From Desulfospira joergensenii DSM 10085 (GTDB taxonomy: Bacteria > Desulfobacterota > Desulfobacteria > Desulfobacterales > Desulfobacteraceae), in the NCBI RefSeq assembly GCF_000420085.1, contig NZ_ATUG01000002.1:868001-932000 (forward strand): a stretch of 64,000 nucleotides of DNA, read 5' to 3'. Made by a program: the position numbers and the translations under genes. The notes under the pieces are model-generated. The model was given only the letters and a program-made list of their open reading frames with translations, made no database searches and was not told where the DNA came from. Positions 63,681 through 64,000 of the stretch are shown here, in pieces (the stretch's first letter is position 1; the number at the start of each line of letters is the position of its first letter).

Positions 63681-64000
63681 ATGAAAATACTGGTTGCCTA
63701 CGATAAAAACACCTCATTTGCCAATGTCCTTGATACGGCCGTGAAAAGGGCTGCCCAGGATAATGCCTATGTATATCTGGTCAGAACCTGTTCCGAAGAC
63801 GCCAAGGCCGATGAAATCGCCGAGCTGGATCACCGCCTCAATGAGATGATGGTCGAGGTTTTCAACAAGCAGGGCATCCAGGGCGAAACCCATATTCTGA
63901 TCCGGGGATTGACACCGGGGGAAGATGTGGTCTCCTTTGCCGCGGAAAAGAACGTGGATGAGATCATCATCGGTATCAAGAAAAGATCCAGGGTGGGAAA
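63681..64000 (+). CDS. Universal stress protein (UspA family), 3' end off window
   Basis: The frame from the ATG at 63681 (GAGGGGAG 5' of it) is open to the window end, about 106 residues. MKILVAYDKNTSFANVLDTA and the later ETHILIRGLTPGEDVVSFAAEKNVDEIIIGIKKRS match the UspA fold, with the beta-strand/loop that precedes the G-x2-G-x9-GS nucleotide motif. That motif would start just at the cut (KKRSRVGK), so ATP binding cannot be judged. Confidence 0.85.
   Translation, partial: MKILVAYDKNTSFANVLDTAVKRAAQDNAYVYLVRTCSEDAKADEIAELDHRLNEMMVEVFNKQGIQGETHILIRGLTPGEDVVSFAAEKNVDEIIIGIKKRSRVG

Overview
The window looks like chromosomal DNA of an anaerobic, sulfate-reducer-like Desulfobacterota bacterium, most like Desulfobacteraceae. 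This is inferred from gene content: large HdrA-type flavoproteins, an MvhD-like subunit, many hybrid two-component proteins, methyl-accepting chemotaxis proteins and a gamma-proteobacterial-type asd. The core genome is moderately GC-rich. A clearly AT-rich accessory segment lies at about 28.9-35.3 kb. I see no rRNA, tRNA or CRISPR array.

Layout. 0-7.2 kb (minus strand): a truncated glycosyltransferase, a response regulator and hybrid kinase pair, and a Cache-type chemoreceptor. 7.7-26.8 kb: a signalling and electron-transfer locus. It opens with a receiver-kinase and a sigma-54 activator. Next come an intergenic region with three inverted repeats and a good -24/-12 promoter, a lone receiver, and five Hdr-like redox genes. 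It closes with a second receiver-kinase and a convergent sensor kinase whose outer domain has CxxCH-type motifs. 27.0-28.8 kb: an outer-membrane barrel protein, a DarP-like ribosome factor and a small Arg-rich protein. 29-35 kb: accessory genes (FRG-domain protein, nuclease-like protein, an IS1182-family insertion sequence, a HEPN-like protein, a GNAT acetyltransferase), partly framed by attC-like sites. 35.4-39 kb: proline dehydrogenase, MetF and an acyl-CoA synthetase. 39.1-44 kb: a livKHMGF branched-chain amino-acid importer. 44.2-46.7 kb: two PLP enzymes (tryptophanase/tyrosine phenol-lyase type and MalY type). 47-54.7 kb: a second chemoreceptor, aminopeptidase P, a LOG-family protein, a small hydrolase, ProC, and a divergent LysE/Lrp pair. 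54.9-64 kb: a Cys-repeat miniprotein, a patatin-like hydrolase, pstSCAB, asd, an exported protein, an HD-GYP response regulator and a truncated universal stress protein.

The most interesting part is 7.7-26.8 kb. The redox genes encode (i) a four-module membrane protein (Fe-S, six membrane helices, Fe-S, two CCG domains), (ii) an HdrA with an NADPH:acceptor (GltD/NfnB-like) module spliced in, (iii) an MvhD-like subunit, (iv) an FrhB-like Fe-S flavoprotein and (v) a tandem HdrA-HdrA protein with a complete CheY-like receiver domain inserted in the first HdrA. Two cytosolic receiver-kinases, a lone receiver and a putative haem-containing sensor kinase surround them. I infer an electron-bifurcating or confurcating complex linking NADPH, low-potential carriers and a membrane quinone or disulfide site. 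Its synthesis would be under sigma-54 control, and its activity may be switched directly by aspartyl phosphorylation. The domain calls are visible in the sequence; the biochemical link is inference.
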